A program made the translations under genes and the position numbers. Below, one piece after another: positions 7,742-17,963 of a stretch of DNA of 64,000 nt (position 1 is the first letter of the stretch; each line of letters begins with the position of its first letter). The stretch is from BRH-c54 sp965284565 (GTDB taxonomy: Bacteria; Bacteroidota; Bacteroidia; Flavobacteriales_E; Vicingaceae), in assembly GCA_965284565.1 (NCBI GenBank), contig OZ260100.1, positions 2,232,001-2,296,000 on the forward strand, read 5' to 3'. The notes below the pieces were generated by a model. The model did not search any database and was not told the DNA's origin. It saw only the letters and a program-made list of their open reading frames with translations.

Positions 7742-8860
7742 TTATCTGTTAGATTTACTATTTATTTTAGTTGGTTGGGTAATGTTCCAAACTTTTACCT
7801 TGTCATTAGCGGTAATTCCAGATAAAATTTCCACATTAATACCATCTGAAATACCGAGTTTTACATTTTTTCTTTCGAACTGTTGTTCGTCAACTTTCAC
7901 TTCAACATAAGGCTCATTTGTTTCTACATCAAATTGTAATAAAGCTTCTCTAATGGCCAACACATTTTCTTTTTTATCTAAAACTAATGAAGCATTAGCA
8001 CTATAGCCAGCTCTAATAAAAAATGCAGAATCTAAAAATACATCAGCTTCAATTTTAAACTGAACTGCACCTTGTTCCTCAATTCCCTTTGGTGCAACAA
8101 ACCTTAGTTTCGCATCAAATTCCTTATCGTTGATAGCCCCTAAACTAACTTTTAAATCCATACCTTTTTTCAATTTGCCAACTTCAGCTTCATCTACTTT
8201 TCCTTCAAAAACCATGTTGCTTAAATTAGCAATAATGGCCACGGTTGTCCCAGGATTAAAATTGTTACTTTCAATTACTTGATCTCCTTTTTTTACAGGA
8301 ATTTCTAATATAGTTCCAGAAATGGTAGCTTTAATATTAGTATTGGCAACACCTCCATCTCTTGTCCCTAGTTGAATAATTTGCAAATCGTTTTCTGCAT
8401 TGCTAAGTTCTTGCTTGGCTTGATTAAATCTCAATTCTATATTATTGAATTCTTGTGCAGAGATTACTTCTTTTTCGAAAAGTTGTTTGTTTCTGTTGTA
8501 TTCTAAAGTAGCATTTTCTAGATTGAATTTTGCATTTTTAACCCTTCCAATTGCGTTGTTTAAAGCAGATTCGTTAGGAATAACTTTAATTTTTGCAATT
8601 AAATCTCCGGCTTTAATTTTTTCTCCTTCTTTTACCAGAATGGTTTCTAAGATACCTGAAATCTGAGGCTTAATTTCTACTTCGTCTTCAGGAATAACTT
8701 TTCCTGTAGCAACAGTTTTTTTCTCAATAGTAGTTTTAAAAGGAGCTTCCGTTTCATAAACAATTGCAGACTTACTGTTAGATTTAATAAAAAATGAAGT
8801 AGCGAAAATTACACCTAGCACTACTAGTACAATTAAGAAGTATTTTACTATTTTTTTCAT
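7742..8860 (-). CDS. HlyD/MacA-type periplasmic adaptor of an ABC efflux pump
   Basis: A 372-residue membrane-fusion protein: one N-terminal membrane anchor (about residues 5-25), a biotinyl-lipoyl half (EVEIKPQISGILETILVKEG), a helical hairpin (about residues 100-165), the second lipoyl half (ATISGTILEIPVKKGDQV) and beta-barrel/proximal domains. It joins the inner-membrane ABC components to the TolC channel. It lies 36 nt after the second permease gene and 5 nt before tolC. The length and domain order match MacA. The exported substrate cannot be read from the sequence. Confidence 0.9.
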   Translation of the reverse strand: MKKIVKYFLIVLVVLGVIFATSFFIKSNSKSAIVYETEAPFKTTIEKKTVATGKVIPEDEVEIKPQISGILETILVKEGEKIKAGDLIAKIKVIPNESALNNAIGRVKNAKFNLENATLEYNRNKQLFEKEVISAQEFNNIELRFNQAKQELSNAENDLQIIQLGTRDGGVANTNIKATISGTILEIPVKKGDQVIESNNFNPGTTVAIIANLSNMVFEGKVDEAEVGKLKKGMDLKVSLGAINDKEFDAKLRFVAPKGIEEQGAVQFKIEADVFLDSAFFIRAGYSANASLVLDKKENVLAIREALLQFDVETNEPYVEVKVDEQQFERKNVKLGISDGINVEILSGITANDKVKVWNITQPTKINSKSNR

Positions 8861-8896
8861 ATGGTTTGTATTTTAGTTTTTATGTTTTTAGTTATT

Positions 8897-10156
8897 TTAC
8901 TCTTCTCTTAAGGCATCAATCGGTTTAATGCTAACGGCTCTTTGTGCCGGAATTAATCCTATTAGTGTTCCTAAAATTATCATGATTAATAAAGCTCCAA
9001 TAATGTATGGTATTGGAACAGTTGGATTAGTATATGGAAAATCGGTTACATCTTGTGTGGCGGCATTAATACCTGCAAGTACTAGAGCTCCTAAAATAAT
9101 TCCTAAAATTCCTGAAACTAAAGTAAGAAATACAGATTCTAATATTATTTGTCCTTTAACTTCGTTGGGTGTTGCTCCCAACGCTCTTCTAACGCCTAAC
9201 TCTCTGGTTCTTTCTTTAACAGAAATTAATAAAATATTACCAATACCAATTACTCCTGCAAATATGGTAGCTATTCCTACAACTAAAGATAAAAATGTTA
9301 AGCCTTTAGAAAAGCCTTGTACTTTATTAAAAATTTCACCTAAATTAAATGAACCTATTGCTCTTTCATCTTCTTGTGCAACACTGTGAATATCTTTTAA
9401 TACTCTTTTTACTTTCTTTTCTACTTCTATGACATCAGCGTCATTATAGGCAGCAATGGCTAACCAACCTACATTTTCACCAGTGTTATAAAGTTTTCTA
9501 AAGGTTGTAAAGGGGATGTAGATATCGCCATCATCTTCAAATCCACCACCTTGAACAAATTTATGAACACCAATTACTTGAAAGTAGCTGTTGTCTATTT
9601 TTATAAATTGTCCGATAGGTTTTTCATCTTCATTAAACAATTCTCTTTGAGTTCTTTCTCCAATTACACATACTTTTCTATTGTGTTTAATATCCTCTTC
9701 ATTTAAAAACCTGCCTCCATCATAAATATCTTTAGTAGCAATTTTTACTACCACAGGAAAATCACCATAGACATTATATTTACCATGTTTTAAATCTCTT
9801 GTAATAGTTGGAGCATCTCCTCCAAAAACACCTTTAGCATTTCTGGGTGCTATATGTTGTACTTCAGGAATTTTAGTTTTTAAAGTTCTTACATCATTTA
9901 ATTTTAATTGAATAAACCTACCTGTTTTAAAACCTTTGTAAGGAACACTTGTTTGCTGTGTCCAAACAAACATACTATTCATGGCAACACGCTCAAACTG
10001 TCTTTCAAAACCATTATCGAGTCCTTTGGCAGCACCTGATAAAGTTATATAAATAAAGATACCCCAAAGCACACCAATTACAGTAATGGTGGTTCTAGCT
10101 TTGTTTTTAGTAACAGAGCTTAAAATTTCGGTCCATGTATCTCTTCTAAATATCAA
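8897..10156 (-). CDS. MacB/FtsX-type ABC transporter permease (second of two)
   Basis: A 419-residue permease with the MacB architecture: N-terminal membrane helix (about residues 20-42), a large periplasmic MacB_PCD domain, and three C-terminal membrane helices of the FtsX domain. The motif SVKERTRELGVRRALGATPNEV between the helices is the signature of the family (coupling loop). It ends in SIKPIDALREE, the typical MacB C-terminus. It differs in sequence from the permease encoded just upstream, so the two probably form a heterodimer with the single ATPase. Confidence 0.92.
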   Translation of the reverse strand: MIFRRDTWTEILSSVTKNKARTTITVIGVLWGIFIYITLSGAAKGLDNGFERQFERVAMNSMFVWTQQTSVPYKGFKTGRFIQLKLNDVRTLKTKIPEVQHIAPRNAKGVFGGDAPTITRDLKHGKYNVYGDFPVVVKIATKDIYDGGRFLNEEDIKHNRKVCVIGERTQRELFNEDEKPIGQFIKIDNSYFQVIGVHKFVQGGGFEDDGDIYIPFTTFRKLYNTGENVGWLAIAAYNDADVIEVEKKVKRVLKDIHSVAQEDERAIGSFNLGEIFNKVQGFSKGLTFLSLVVGIATIFAGVIGIGNILLISVKERTRELGVRRALGATPNEVKGQIILESVFLTLVSGILGIILGALVLAGINAATQDVTDFPYTNPTVPIPYIIGALLIMIILGTLIGLIPAQRAVSIKPIDALREE

Positions 10157-10205
10157 TTTTAATTAGTTTATATAGTTATCAGCTATTAGTTTTATTTAAT
10201 CTTTT

Positions 10206-11435
10206 TTATTCATCTCTCAAGGCTACAATTGGTTGAATTCTAGCTGCTCGTTTAGCTGGAACATAACCTGCTAATGCTCCAAAAAGTATTAAAATAATGG
10301 TTGCCGTTATTGCTGTTCCTAAATCTATATAAGGGCTTAGTATAAAGTAATCTTCCAGTTTGTCGCCTATCATTTTTAATACAAAAATCCCTAAAAATAG
10401 ACCAACATAACCTGCAATTAAGGTTATAAAAATAGACTCTTGCAAAATCATGGTGATGATAGAAAAAGGTGTCGCTCCTAATGCTTTTCTAACACCAATT
10501 TCTTTGGTTCTTTCTTTAATTACAAAAACCATAATGTTGCTAATACCAATAACTCCAGCAATTAGCGTTCCTATGCCAACAAAGGTAACAATAAGGGTTA
10601 AAACACCAGAAAGCTGTTGGTTTTGATTCATGTTATCAGCAATATTTCTAATAAATACACCACTTTGGTCATCAGGAGCAATTTCATGTTTCTCTTTAAG
10701 GAATTTAGTGAGTTTTTCTTCAAAAATCATGGCTCCAGCATATCCTAACTCAGGTTTGTATGCTAGTACTATTTGGTTGATATCATCTGTATTTTTTTCA
10801 ATGAGTTGTAAGGTAGTGTAGGGAACATATATTCTTCGTTCTTCGTTATCACCTCCTTCATCCTGAAAAACACCAATAACTTTGTAGGCAGTATTGTTGA
10901 TGATAATATGTTCTCCCAAAGCACTTTTGTCTTTGAACAAATCTTTTTCCACCAACCTGCCAACTACAGCATATTTTGTTTTTTCGGTAATATCTAAATC
11001 GTTTAGATAACGACCTTTCATCATAATAGTTTTTTCAGAAATTTGGTGAGAAGGACTGACACCAACAAAAGAGTATGAGTTAGATTCGTTGTTAAAAGTT
11101 ACTGTTCCGTTTCTAAATATTCGGGGTGTAATGTATTCTAAATAAAAAGGAAAATTCTTTTTAATATCTGCTAAATCATCGTTTTTAAATTGAATAGTTC
11201 TATTTACATTATAACCTTTGTAAGGCATACTGGTTCTTCCTGGAAATATGAACATGGTGTTGGTAGCATCGTCCATAAAAAACTGATTGAATGAATTTTT
11301 TAGTCCATTGCCTAAACCAAGTAAAATAATAAAAATGAGCAAACCAAGGGTTATAGTAAACCCTGACAAGAACGTACGGAGCTTGTTTTTCTTAATCGTT
11401 TGAAATATTTCTTGCCAATTATCGCTACTAAACAT
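10206..11435 (-). CDS. MacB/FtsX-type ABC transporter permease (first of two)
   Basis: A 409-residue permease with N-terminal helix, MacB_PCD periplasmic domain and three C-terminal helices. The coupling-loop motif reads VIKERTKEIGVRKALGATPF, and the C-terminus is IQPIVALRDE. Its start overlaps the end of the ATPase gene by 8 bp, indicating translational coupling. With its diverged partner at 8897-10156 it presumably makes an asymmetric inner-membrane core, an arrangement common in Bacteroidota, instead of the fused MacB homodimer of enterobacteria. Confidence 0.92.
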   Translation of the reverse strand: MFSSDNWQEIFQTIKKNKLRTFLSGFTITLGLLIFIILLGLGNGLKNSFNQFFMDDATNTMFIFPGRTSMPYKGYNVNRTIQFKNDDLADIKKNFPFYLEYITPRIFRNGTVTFNNESNSYSFVGVSPSHQISEKTIMMKGRYLNDLDITEKTKYAVVGRLVEKDLFKDKSALGEHIIINNTAYKVIGVFQDEGGDNEERRIYVPYTTLQLIEKNTDDINQIVLAYKPELGYAGAMIFEEKLTKFLKEKHEIAPDDQSGVFIRNIADNMNQNQQLSGVLTLIVTFVGIGTLIAGVIGISNIMVFVIKERTKEIGVRKALGATPFSIITMILQESIFITLIAGYVGLFLGIFVLKMIGDKLEDYFILSPYIDLGTAITATIILILFGALAGYVPAKRAARIQPIVALRDE

Positions 11436-12129
11436 ATTCTGATGCTCTAACTTGGTTTACTTTTTTATCTTCTATAATAACTCCATCTTTTAACTGAACA
11501 ATTCTTTTACACATTTTAGCAATATCCTCCTCATGGGTAACTACTAATAGTGTTTTTCCTTCGTCATTAATTTCTTGTAACAGCTGCATTACTTCATAAG
11601 AAGTGGTAGAATCTAATGCTCCAGTGGGTTCATCAGCTAAAAGTACTTTGGGTTGAGCAGCTAATGCTCTGGCAATGGCTACCCTTTGTTTTTGTCCGCC
11701 CGAAAGCTCGCTAGGTAAATGTGTTGCCCAGTTGGCTAGACCAACTTTTGTTAGGTATTGTAGTGCTTTTTCATCACGCTCTTTTTTAGGAACTCTTTGG
11801 TAATAGAGTGGAAGGGCAACATTTTCTAAAGCAGATTTATAATTAATAAGGTTAAACGATTGAAAAATAAAGCCTAAAAATTTGTTTCGATATTTGGCAG
11901 CTTTGGTTTCGTTTAGATTTACAATTGGCACGCCATCTAGGGTGTAGCTACCTGTATCTAATAGGTCTAACATGCCAACAATGTTCAGTAAAGTAGATTT
12001 TCCTGAACCAGAAGAACCCATAATAGCAACCATTTCTCCTTTTTCCACATTAAAGTTAATCCCTTTTAATACATGGAGTACATTGCTGCCCATTTTATAT
12101 GATTTATGAAGGTCTTTTATTGCTATCAT
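11428..12129 (-). CDS. ABC transporter ATP-binding protein (MacB/LolD type)
   Basis: A 233-residue single ATPase domain: Walker A GSSGSGKS, Q-loop FIFQSFNLI, signature LSGGQKQR, Walker B VLLADEPTGALD and switch His in VVTHEED. The sequence class (DEPTGALD, FQSFNLI) belongs to the MacB/LolD group that works mechanically with FtsX-type permeases. First gene of the efflux operon ATPase-permease-permease-adaptor-TolC-DUF493, with a promoter box 28 nt upstream. It overlaps the next gene by 8 bp. Confidence 0.95.
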   Translation of the reverse strand: MIAIKDLHKSYKMGSNVLHVLKGINFNVEKGEMVAIMGSSGSGKSTLLNIVGMLDLLDTGSYTLDGVPIVNLNETKAAKYRNKFLGFIFQSFNLINYKSALENVALPLYYQRVPKKERDEKALQYLTKVGLANWATHLPSELSGGQKQRVAIARALAAQPKVLLADEPTGALDSTTSYEVMQLLQEINDEGKTLLVVTHEEDIAKMCKRIVQLKDGVIIEDKKVNQVRASEYV

Positions 12130-12491
12130 TCCAAAAGGGTTTTATTTATCCTAAAATCAAAAGTAATTTATTAATGGGTACACGGTATATTATTTTACAC
12201 CAATGGAAAAGTAAAATGATGAGTGGTAGGAAGAAGTCCATAACCTTTCAAAGGGGGGGTAATTATCTAACAATGCCTCAGCTAAGCATAGAATATTATA
12301 CGCTTTTTTTCAAATAGTTTTTATTATATGGTATTTTAAAGTATTAAGATTTAAGTTAACAATATTAAGATTGTTAGTAAGAACTAAAGTTAAAACTCTG
12401 TTTAGTTGATAACCTTTCTGGATTTTTTTTGTCATTTATTTTATCTTTTGTTCAAAGTGATTAATTTTAGCCAATATTTAAAAATCATTTC
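12130..12491 (-). promoter_or_regulatory. Divergent intergenic region with the efflux operon promoter
   Basis: A 362-bp region between the divergent efflux operon and the yfhO-like gene. On the minus strand a -7 box TACTTTTG (12158-12165) lies 28 nt before the ATPase start. On the plus strand the nearest candidate, TATCTTTTG at about 12440, has one base too many and is weak. A run of seven G occurs near 12252. A 72-codon reading frame here looks accidental. I see no other structure. Confidence 0.45.
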
Positions 12492-14939
12492 ATGGAGAAA
12501 AATAACCCTATTCTAAGACATCTTTTAGCAGTATTAATTTTATTTGTGGTAGCAGCTGCTTATTTCTATCCGGAATTACAAGGAAAGAAAATTTTAAGTC
12601 ATGACCAAGTAAGTGCAGCAGCATCAGGGGATCAATATAGAGATTATAAAGAAAAAGGAGAAACAATTTTATGGACCTCACGAATTTTTTCTGGAATGCC
12701 TTTGTTTCAGGTTGCATACAAAACGGATGCTAATTTATTAAATAGTGCATTAATACCAGCAAAGTTTCTACCTAAAAGTATGTGGTTATGGTTTTATTTA
12801 TTGTTAGGTTTTTATATAGCACTTGCTATTCTTGGATACGATACAAAATTAAGTGTTTTAGGAGCTATAGCATTTGGTTTGTTTACTTGGTTGTTCCTAT
12901 CTATAGAAGCAGGTCACTCCAGTAAAATGACTACACTTTCATTTGTACCCCCACTTATTGCTTCAATATTAATTACATATAGAGGGAAGTGGCTCATTGG
13001 TGGAGCTTTAGCTGGGTTATTTACTGGTTTAGCTATTATGGCAAATCACCCTCAAATTGTCTATTATGCTTTTTTTATGATAATGGCTATAGTAATTGTA
13101 ATGTTTGGTCAGGCTATTAAGAATAAAAGGCTGCCTGTATTTTTTAAACGTTCATTTATTTTGTTAGCCTTTGGAATTGTTGGTGTCTTAGCCAATACAG
13201 CAGCTTTATGGACCACCTTTGATTATAGTGAAGAAACTATTAGAGGGGGGAAGTCTGAGCTTACTAAAGAAGATATGAAACAAGGAACTGGATTAGATTT
13301 AGATTATGCTATGCAATGGAGTTATGGTAAAGCAGAAACTATTAATTTGTTAATTCCAGGAGCTTATGCTGGCGGTGCTTCATTAGATGAAAATTCTGCT
13401 ACTTACGAAATGTTAGTGGGAAAAGGTGTACCTAAAAAACAAGCGTTAGATTATGTGAAAGGATTGCCACTGTACTATGGTGACCAACAATTTTCAACAG
13501 GTCCTTCTTATATGGGAGCTGCAATTATTTTTTTGTTTTTATTGTTATTTTTCATCTCTTCAGATAGGTTAAGGTGGGCGTATTTAGCAGTAACCATAAT
13601 GGCTATTATATTTTCATGGGGAAAAAATTTTTTAGTAATAAATGAATTTTTCTTTAACAACTTTCCGCTTTACAATAAATTTAGAACACCTTCAATGTGG
13701 CTTTCTTTAGCCATGATAGCTATTGTGTTGGGAGCAATAACTACTTTAAATATTATTCTAAATAAAAAAGCAAGTACTGAAAAAATTAAAAAAGGCTTAC
13801 TTTATTCTGGAGCAATTTTAGGAGGTTTTTCGGTATTCACTTGGTTGTTTGGGAGCTCTTTTTCAGATTTTGAAGGTGCTTATGATGGACAAATTGCCGA
13901 ATCGGGTATTGATATCAATGTACTTGTTGAAGATAGAGTTGCCATGCTTAAGTCTGATGCATTAAGAACGCTTGTAATTATAGGCTTAACTTTTGGTTTG
14001 TTATGGATGTTTGTTACCAATAAACTAAAAGATTCAAAAATGGTTTTTGGAATTTTAGCGGTAATTATTGTTGGAGATATGTGGATGGTTGGTAAAAGAT
14101 ACTTAAATGATAGTGATTTTACTAGAGCAACTTCTTTTGCAAAATCTATAAAACCTACACAAGCCGATTTACAAATTCAAAATGACCCTTCATATTTTAG
14201 AGTGTTTAATACAACAGTAAGTTCATTCAATGATGTTAAAACATCTTACTTCCACAATAGTGTTGGTGGTTATAGTGCGGTAAAATTAATTCGTTATCAA
14301 GATTTAATAGAAAACCAGTTGGCTAAAAATAATATGAATGCATTTAACATGTTAAATACCAAGTATTTTATTGTTGGCCAGCCAGGACAAGAAATGGCAA
14401 GAACCAACCCTGATGCATGTGGAGAAGCTTGGTTTGTAAATAATATTAAATGGGTAAAAAATGCAGATGAAGAAATGGCTGCATTAACCGACTTTTTACC
14501 AAAATCAACAGCAATTGTAGACGAGCGATTTAAAGATTATTTAAAAGATTTCACACCAAATAACTCATCTCAAAATGCAGTAAAATTAACTTCTTTTCAT
14601 CCAGATAATATGGTTTATGAGGCTACTGCAAATACTACTAATTTTGCAGTTTTCTCAGAAATTTGGTATAAAGGAAATGAAGATTGGAAAGCTTATATAG
14701 ATGGAAAAGAAGTAGAATTTATTCGTGTAAACTATTTATTAAGAGGACTATTGATTCCAGAAGGAACACACAAGGTAGAATTTAAGTTTTACCCTAAAAC
14801 ACACTACACAGGAAGTTATATCACTTTTATATTTTCATTAATTTGTATAGTAGGCTTTTTGGTGGTAGTTGTATTATCAAAAATGGGTAAAAAATCACCA
14901 GGAATGGAAGAGGAAGGAGATAAAGAAATAGAAAATTAA
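12492..14939 (+). CDS. YfhO family multi-pass membrane protein
   Basis: An 815-residue inner-membrane protein with roughly a dozen hydrophobic helices, resembling the YfhO family, which has the fold of GT-C glycosyltransferases that use polyprenyl-linked sugars. The opening (helix, then YFYPELQGKKILSHDQVSAA) and the later motif FRTPSMWL, followed after the last helix pairs by a soluble domain (about residues 560-770), fit Bacteroidota YfhO proteins. A final helix precedes the charged C-terminus. The substrate is not known; modification of lipid or polymer sugars is inferred from the family. It may be co-transcribed with the protease gene 44 nt downstream. Confidence 0.85.
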   Translation: MEKNNPILRHLLAVLILFVVAAAYFYPELQGKKILSHDQVSAAASGDQYRDYKEKGETILWTSRIFSGMPLFQVAYKTDANLLNSALIPAKFLPKSMWLWFYLLLGFYIALAILGYDTKLSVLGAIAFGLFTWLFLSIEAGHSSKMTTLSFVPPLIASILITYRGKWLIGGALAGLFTGLAIMANHPQIVYYAFFMIMAIVIVMFGQAIKNKRLPVFFKRSFILLAFGIVGVLANTAALWTTFDYSEETIRGGKSELTKEDMKQGTGLDLDYAMQWSYGKAETINLLIPGAYAGGASLDENSATYEMLVGKGVPKKQALDYVKGLPLYYGDQQFSTGPSYMGAAIIFLFLLLFFISSDRLRWAYLAVTIMAIIFSWGKNFLVINEFFFNNFPLYNKFRTPSMWLSLAMIAIVLGAITTLNIILNKKASTEKIKKGLLYSGAILGGFSVFTWLFGSSFSDFEGAYDGQIAESGIDINVLVEDRVAMLKSDALRTLVIIGLTFGLLWMFVTNKLKDSKMVFGILAVIIVGDMWMVGKRYLNDSDFTRATSFAKSIKPTQADLQIQNDPSYFRVFNTTVSSFNDVKTSYFHNSVGGYSAVKLIRYQDLIENQLAKNNMNAFNMLNTKYFIVGQPGQEMARTNPDACGEAWFVNNIKWVKNADEEMAALTDFLPKSTAIVDERFKDYLKDFTPNNSSQNAVKLTSFHPDNMVYEATANTTNFAVFSEIWYKGNEDWKAYIDGKEVEFIRVNYLLRGLLIPEGTHKVEFKFYPKTHYTGSYITFIFSLICIVGFLVVVVLSKMGKKSPGMEEEGDKEIEN

Positions 14940-14983
14940 AAACCATTAACTGTTAACTGAAAAACTGTAAACAAATATAAAAG

Positions 14984-17584
14984 ATGATGAAAAAAACAAT
15001 CCTAATATCCTTTGCTGCACTGAGCTTAATGCTAAAAGCACAATCGGTACATATTACCAATACTTTATCTGAGAAATTAGCGGTTGCGGATAATAATAGT
15101 GTTTTAAAAGTTAATTTAATTTTTAAAAATCAAGTTGACTTTCAGCAAATGAACCAGCAGTTCAAGGAAAATAATATTCCTTTGGATATTAGGGCTAAAA
15201 AAGTAATGAAAACAGCTATGCAATTGGCAGAAAATGAACAAAGCCAAATAGTAAATCTACTAAATCAAAATGCAAGTAAAGTAAAGTCCATTAAACAGTT
15301 TTGGTTAATTAACATGATGACTGTTGAGGTGGAGAAATCATTACTAACACAACTTTTAAATCATTCATTAATTGAATATATAGAAGAGCATGATTATTTC
15401 CACTCTAAGCCAATAGATGTTGAAAAAGGCACGGAAACACAAAAATCTATAAATGGTAATGAACCTGGTTTGACAGCAATAAATGCACCTGCCTTATGGG
15501 CGATGGGTTATACAGGTAGAGCAAGAAAATTTTACAGTATAGACACGGGAGTTTGGCCTAGTCACCCAGCAATTAGTGATGCTTGGCTTGGAAATTATCA
15601 AACAATAAATCAAGCATGGTATGCGGTAGATGCACCTACACCAGTAGATAAGTCTAGTAGTCATGGTACGCATACAACAGGAACGGTTTTAGGGTTAGAA
15701 CAAGCAACAAATGATACCATTGGTGTAGCTTTTAATGCTTATTTTATGGCATCAGACCCTATTGTAGATAATATTGCATTAATAAAACCACTTCCAGATT
15801 ATATTGATGTTTTTGAGTTTGCTTTTAACCCAGATGGTGATACTTCTACCACAAACGATATGCCTGATGCCATAAACAATTCTTGGGGAATTGATACGCA
15901 TGATGATACCACAATATGTGCAGGTTATGTAACCCAAATGTTTGATGCTATTGAAGCTGCAGGAATTGCCAATGTGTTTTCTGCAGGAAATGAAGGGCCA
16001 GGAGCTACCACTATTGGTCAGCCGCAATATGTAAGCACAGGATTAGTTAACACCTTTACAGTTGGAGCGGTAAATGGAGCAAATGCTTCATTTCCTATAG
16101 CTAATTTTTCTAGTAGAGGACCATCACCTTGTCCTAACTTATCTGGTTCACTATTAATAAAACCTGAGGTTGTTGCTCCAGGAATGAATGTGCGTTCTTG
16201 TATAGATCAAAACAATTATGCAAATTATAATGGAACATCTATGGCTGGACCGCATGCTACAGGTGCTGTTTTATTACTTAAAGAAGCTTTTCCAAATGTT
16301 AGTGGTGAAGATATTTTGTTGGCTTTATATTATTCTGCCATTGATTTAGGAAATTTAGGGGAAGATAATACCTATGGAATGGGAATGATAGATGTATTAG
16401 CTGCTTATAATTATTTAGCACTAACACATACACCAACTCCCCCTAATAGTATTCCTTATGATGTAACTATTATTGAAATTCTTAACCCAACAAATAACAT
16501 TCAGTGTCAGCAAGATTTTAATCCTGTTGTAGTGGTTAAAAATAACGGTGACAGTACTATTTCTGATGTTTATTTTTCTTATCATTTAAACAATGAGGCA
16601 CTTCATTACGATACGCTTACACGAGTTTTAGTACCAGGAGATACTGCTCATGTTAACTTACCAATTATATCTGCTCAAGCTTTAGGAAATTATGAGTTGC
16701 TCATTAAAGCAGCATTAGACACTAGTATTAATGAAATTGATTTTGTAAATAACCAACGAGTGGTAAGGTTTAATATTAGAGAAACAATATCCACTTTGCC
16801 TTTTTACGAGAATTTTGAAAATACAAAATTAGATAGCTCTAATTGGGTTGTAGAAAATCCTGATGTGAAAACTACATGGGATACACTTGCAACACAGGGA
16901 CTAACAAATAGTAATTATTCAGCATACATTAATTTGTATGATTATTCTCCTCGTCAGAGTCAATTAGATGCGATAATTACTCCTAAAATTAAATTACCTA
17001 ATAGAGATTCATTATTCATTAAATTTGATGTAGCTTACCAAATGAGGTTATCTGTTATTGCAGATACTTTGGTAGTTTATGTTTCTGATGATTGTGGAAT
17101 AACTTATACTCAAGTGTATAAAAAAGGCGGTACAGATTTGCAAACAAAAGATACCTTAACCAATGATTTTGTACCTCAATACGCTACTCATTGGAGAACC
17201 GATTACATAGATATTTCTGCTTATGGTGGAAGTGATATCTTAGTTAAGTTTGAAAGCATTAACCGACAAGGAAACAATTTGTTTTTAGATAATATTTGGG
17301 TGTATCAAGGTGTTGAACCAGTTACTATTCAGGAAAACGATATGCTTACTGATGTAAAAATTTACCCTAATCCAACCAATGGTTTGGTAACATTAGAAAT
17401 GGGTGAAAATAATTTGAATAATGCTACTTTTCAGTTGATAGATATGTTGGGAAAGCAACTAAAATCTCAACAAATAGTACAATCTAAAATGAATATAGAT
17501 ATTAGTGATTTAAAACAAGGTATTTATTTTTTAAATGTAACTAATAATAATGGACGAAAAGTATTAAAGCTTATTAAAAACTAA
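14984..17584 (+). CDS. Secreted subtilisin-family (S8) serine protease with type IX sorting tail
   Basis: An 866-residue protein: signal peptide (MMKKTILISFAALSLMLKAQ), inhibitor-like propeptide (to about residue 150), S8 catalytic domain with Asp187 (YSIDTGVW), His227 (SSHGTHTTGT) and Ser419 (GTSMAGPHATGA), a CARDB-like beta domain, a further beta domain (about 600-780), and a C-terminal type A sorting domain (VKIYPNPTNG, later DLKQGIYFLNV and KLIKN at the end). All three catalytic residues are present. The tail predicts export through the type IX system, consistent with gldD at 30772. An ATG-ATG pair marks the start; the second is equally possible. Confidence 0.93.
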   Translation: MMKKTILISFAALSLMLKAQSVHITNTLSEKLAVADNNSVLKVNLIFKNQVDFQQMNQQFKENNIPLDIRAKKVMKTAMQLAENEQSQIVNLLNQNASKVKSIKQFWLINMMTVEVEKSLLTQLLNHSLIEYIEEHDYFHSKPIDVEKGTETQKSINGNEPGLTAINAPALWAMGYTGRARKFYSIDTGVWPSHPAISDAWLGNYQTINQAWYAVDAPTPVDKSSSHGTHTTGTVLGLEQATNDTIGVAFNAYFMASDPIVDNIALIKPLPDYIDVFEFAFNPDGDTSTTNDMPDAINNSWGIDTHDDTTICAGYVTQMFDAIEAAGIANVFSAGNEGPGATTIGQPQYVSTGLVNTFTVGAVNGANASFPIANFSSRGPSPCPNLSGSLLIKPEVVAPGMNVRSCIDQNNYANYNGTSMAGPHATGAVLLLKEAFPNVSGEDILLALYYSAIDLGNLGEDNTYGMGMIDVLAAYNYLALTHTPTPPNSIPYDVTIIEILNPTNNIQCQQDFNPVVVVKNNGDSTISDVYFSYHLNNEALHYDTLTRVLVPGDTAHVNLPIISAQALGNYELLIKAALDTSINEIDFVNNQRVVRFNIRETISTLPFYENFENTKLDSSNWVVENPDVKTTWDTLATQGLTNSNYSAYINLYDYSPRQSQLDAIITPKIKLPNRDSLFIKFDVAYQMRLSVIADTLVVYVSDDCGITYTQVYKKGGTDLQTKDTLTNDFVPQYATHWRTDYIDISAYGGSDILVKFESINRQGNNLFLDNIWVYQGVEPVTIQENDMLTDVKIYPNPTNGLVTLEMGENNLNNATFQLIDMLGKQLKSQQIVQSKMNIDISDLKQGIYFLNVTNNNGRKVLKLIKN

Positions 17585-17592
17585 GGGAAAAG

Positions 17593-17892
17593 ATGAGGTT
17601 GAAAAAATGGACATACCTACTGTTTGCAATATTTATGGTTGTTTCTGTTGATGCTTGTGCCCAAAAGGGAAATGCTTCTAAACAAGTAAAACAACGTGAG
17701 AAAATGCTTGAAAAACAAAAAGAGGAGAAAGAAAAGGCTCAAGAAAAATCTATTGAAGAAGGAAAGAAAAGGCACATGAATATCCAAACAAAAGCTACCA
17801 AAAAAAGAATGAAAAGAACAGCTAAAAAAGCTGCTAAAGCAAGAGGAGAGAAGAAAGGCTTCTTTTTATTTAGGATTTTTAAGAAGAATTAA
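17593..17892 (+). CDS. Small secreted Lys-rich protein of unknown function
   Basis: A 99-residue protein with an N-terminal hydrophobic signal ending in VDACAQKG; Cys22 could be lipidated, although the lipobox is poor, or cleavage may follow ACAQ. The remainder is a highly basic helix (KQREKMLEKQKEEKEKAQEK, later GKKRHMNIQTKATKKRMKRT). Similar short proteins with the (K/R)H-QTKxTRKRMKR core occur in Bacteroidota, but I know of no function. It starts 8 nt after the protease stop, so it is almost certainly co-translated with the subtilisin. Possible binding to nucleic acid or anionic envelope polymer is inference. Confidence 0.65.
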   Translation: MRLKKWTYLLFAIFMVVSVDACAQKGNASKQVKQREKMLEKQKEEKEKAQEKSIEEGKKRHMNIQTKATKKRMKRTAKKAAKARGEKKGFFLFRIFKKN

Positions 17893-17963
17893 TTACTAAG
17901 TCATTAGTAGCCTGTCTTATAGAATAGTGCTGGAGTTTTAAATTACTTCTGCTTCCACCTCCA

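Noticed and set aside
8928..9389. 153-codon antisense frame inside the second MacB-type permease
   Set aside because: It is the mirror of a well-supported permease gene with intact family motifs; low-complexity antisense product.
12099..12317. 72-codon reading frame in the divergent gap before the yfhO-like gene
   Set aside because: It overlaps the ATPase start antisense, passes through a run of seven G and has no family likeness.
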